Positions 19,452 through 20,846 of a stretch of DNA of 20,846 nt are shown here, piece after piece. Numbering within the stretch: the first letter of the stretch is position 1; each line of letters starts with the position of its first letter. The translations under genes were made by a program, and so were the position numbers. The notes under the pieces were generated by a model that was given only the letters and a program-made list of their open reading frames with translations, was not told where the DNA came from and made no database searches. This DNA comes from CAZZNQ01 sp964655775 (GTDB lineage: Bacteria > Planctomycetota > Brocadiia > SM23-32), in contig CAZZNQ010000073.1 in the NCBI GenBank assembly GCA_964655775.1, positions 1-20,846 on the forward strand, written 5' to 3'.

Positions 19452-20846
19452 ATGGGCCTGAAGGATGATGTGAAGGACTACGCTTACGCCCTTGGGGCGG
19501 ACCTGGTCGGCGTCGGCGACGTGGGCCGATGCCGAAACGCGCCCCTGATGATGAGCCCGCAGGGGCTCTACCCGGAGTCGCGGTCGGTTATCGTGATGGC
19601 CATCCACCACCCCGACGCCTGCATCGAGCTGGGCGGCGAGCGGCACCCGCAGGACATCGGCCCTTACACGGTCCAGTACCTGATGAACCAGCGGCTGGAC
19701 GAGATGTCCTACCGCATGGCCACCTTCCTGGAAAGGCGCGGCCACGGCGCGATACCGATCGTTTCCAGCAATATCTGGCGCTACAACGAGTACAAGGACC
19801 TCAAGGCCGTCTTCGCACCGGCCGTCAGCCACATCTACATGGCCGTGGTCGCGGGACTGGCCGACATGGGCTACAACGGCCTGGCCCTGAGCCCCGAGTA
19901 CGGCGCCCGCAACCGCTTCGTCACCGTCATCACCAACGCTGAGATCGAGCCCGACCCGCTGATCCCGCCGGGGACGGTTTGCGACGGCTGTATGCTCTGC
20001 CAGCAGAACTGCCCGACGCAGGCGCTCAGCAAGGAGATCGACGGCGAGAAGGTGCTGGAGATCGACGGGTTCGAGTACCGCTTCCCGAACAAGAACCTGT
20101 GGCGTTGCGCGTGGGGCGAGCACTTCGACCTGGAAGTGAACCTGCCCATCCCCGAGAAGGTGACCGAGGAGGTGATCCTCGAGAACGTGGCCGAGCACGG
20201 GTTCCGCGGCGGCGAGATGGGTCAGTGTCTCAAGTTCTGCGTTCCGAAGCGTTTGCGCACGTTCGACCGCAGCTACTCCCGGACGCCGATGCGGCGGTAC
20301 CCCGCCACGAGCGGGGACGTGTCCGAAAGCCGGGCGGCGGCCGACAGGCTGTTGGCACGCACCCTTGCCGGGGGCGCGGAAGAGGTGCACGTCCTCGACG
20401 CGGAAGGGCTCGCGGAGAAGGGCGTGGACCTGGAGGCGATCCTGCCCGGCGCGCGCAGCGCCGTCACCGTCCTGGTCAAGGCGCCGGCAGCGGGCGACAA
20501 CGCCGAGTTCCGGTCCGGCACGCGCTACCTGGTGGATTCGCTCTGCTACGACCTGACGCGCGGGCTTGAGGCGCTGGGCGCCCGCAGCGTGATGACCATC
20601 CGCCGCGAGCAGCCGAATGACGCCGACCTCCGAGGTTCCAACCCCACCCTTGCCATACTGGGGTCGATCGAGGGCCTGGACCCCAAGGCTGTGATCGCGA
20701 ACACGGTCGTCACACGAAAGGTCCTGTCGCCCGGGCGGCGGGATGGCGGCGGGCGAAAGCCGGGCGTCGACCACGGCGATGCGTCCGTCGATTCGACGGC
20801 CTACCTGGCCGAGCTTGCGCGTTCTCTCGGCGCGGATCTGGTGGGC
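19452..20846 (+). CDS. QueG-like 4Fe-4S protein with internal repeats (truncated by window edge)
   Basis: The 465 visible codons are open to the window end. Residues 1-175 resemble the N-terminal domain of epoxyqueuosine reductase/reductive dehalogenase relatives (ALGADLVGVG, YPESRSVIVMAI at 40-51, LALSPEYGARNRF at 144-156). CDGCMLCQQNCP (177-188) is a CxxCxxCxxxCP cluster. Further Cys are at 219, 259 and 263. From about 300 the N-terminal pattern returns: LPGARSAVTVLVKAPAAGD (331-349) and YLVDSLCYDLTRGLEALGAR (359-378) match YPESRSVIVMA and YLMNQRLDEMSYRMATFLER. A third copy starts at LAELARSLGADLVG (452-465). AGGGAG lies 6 nt before the ATG. True QueG is shorter and non-repeated, so this is a different protein, function unknown. 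Confidence 0.78.
   Translation, partial: MGLKDDVKDYAYALGADLVGVGDVGRCRNAPLMMSPQGLYPESRSVIVMAIHHPDACIELGGERHPQDIGPYTVQYLMNQRLDEMSYRMATFLERRGHGAIPIVSSNIWRYNEYKDLKAVFAPAVSHIYMAVVAGLADMGYNGLALSPEYGARNRFVTVITNAEIEPDPLIPPGTVCDGCMLCQQNCPTQALSKEIDGEKVLEIDGFEYRFPNKNLWRCAWGEHFDLEVNLPIPEKVTEEVILENVAEHGFRGGEMGQCLKFCVPKRLRTFDRSYSRTPMRRYPATSGDVSESRAAADRLLARTLAGGAEEVHVLDAEGLAEKGVDLEAILPGARSAVTVLVKAPAAGDNAEFRSGTRYLVDSLCYDLTRGLEALGARSVMTIRREQPNDADLRGSNPTLAILGSIEGLDPKAVIANTVVTRKVLSPGRRDGGGRKPGVDHGDASVDSTAYLAELARSLGADLVG

Noticed and set aside
18558..20774. 738-codon minus-strand ORF
   Set aside because: It is antisense to the GH2 end and the QueG-like gene. That gene has a ferredoxin motif and a ribosome site; the antisense has neither.
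1..20846. Search for tRNA, rRNA, CRISPR arrays, IS ends or phage genes
   Set aside because: No tRNA T-loop-like cluster, regular spaced repeats, transposase motifs or long terminal repeats were seen by eye. A tRNAscan/Infernal run would be decisive.

Overview
The window is about 20.8 kb of GC-rich, densely coded bacterial chromosome. It has no tRNA, rRNA, insertion sequence, phage gene or CRISPR array that I can see. Long spurious antisense ORFs are common, as expected at this GC content. The phylum is an inference only. A cytoplasmic GH2 beta-mannosidase-like enzyme, a secreted right-handed beta-helix protein, paired amidohydrolase-2 proteins, a LigD phosphoesterase module and several small envelope proteins would suit Planctomycetota or a neighbouring environmental phylum. 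No marker here settles it.

Region 1 (1-3968, all minus strand) reads from right to left. It holds a DUF1328 membrane peptide, a coiled-coil lipoprotein, a membrane-anchored acidic repeat peptide, a small three-helix membrane protein, an acidic heptad-repeat lipoprotein, an MBL-fold persulfide dioxygenase-like protein fused to two rhodanese domains, a DUF3332 lipoprotein, and the start of a LigD-type 3'-phosphoesterase cut by the window edge. It looks like an envelope and stress-related block, with three acidic, repeat-rich proteins close together.

Region 2 (3969-9769, plus strand) starts from a divergent intergenic region with a perfect 10-bp hairpin and a TATAAT box. A DUF502 membrane protein lies 12 bp upstream of an 896-residue adenylation-carrier-thioesterase (A-T-TE) enzyme. 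Then come an OsmC-family protein, with its own promoter candidate and leader hairpin, and a SagB/nitroreductase-like protein. The A-T-TE enzyme has an oxalyl-CoA-synthetase-like adenylation domain and no condensation domain, so it probably activates a non-amino carboxylic acid. It is the best candidate here for unusual chemistry.

Region 3 (9770-13598) holds purC on the plus strand. Convergent to it is a minus-strand operon of a YchF/OLA1-like NTPase, an alpha/beta hydrolase and a Pmp3/UPF0057 peptide. The YchF-like protein has altered G1 and G3 motifs.

Region 4 (13599-20846, plus strand) holds a secreted parallel beta-helix protein and a translationally coupled pair of amidohydrolase-2 proteins. 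The first of the pair keeps all metal ligands and the second appears to have lost all of them. A GH2 beta-mannosidase-like enzyme follows. Last is a QueG-like iron-sulfur protein that runs off the window and contains internal repeats of its N-terminal domain.
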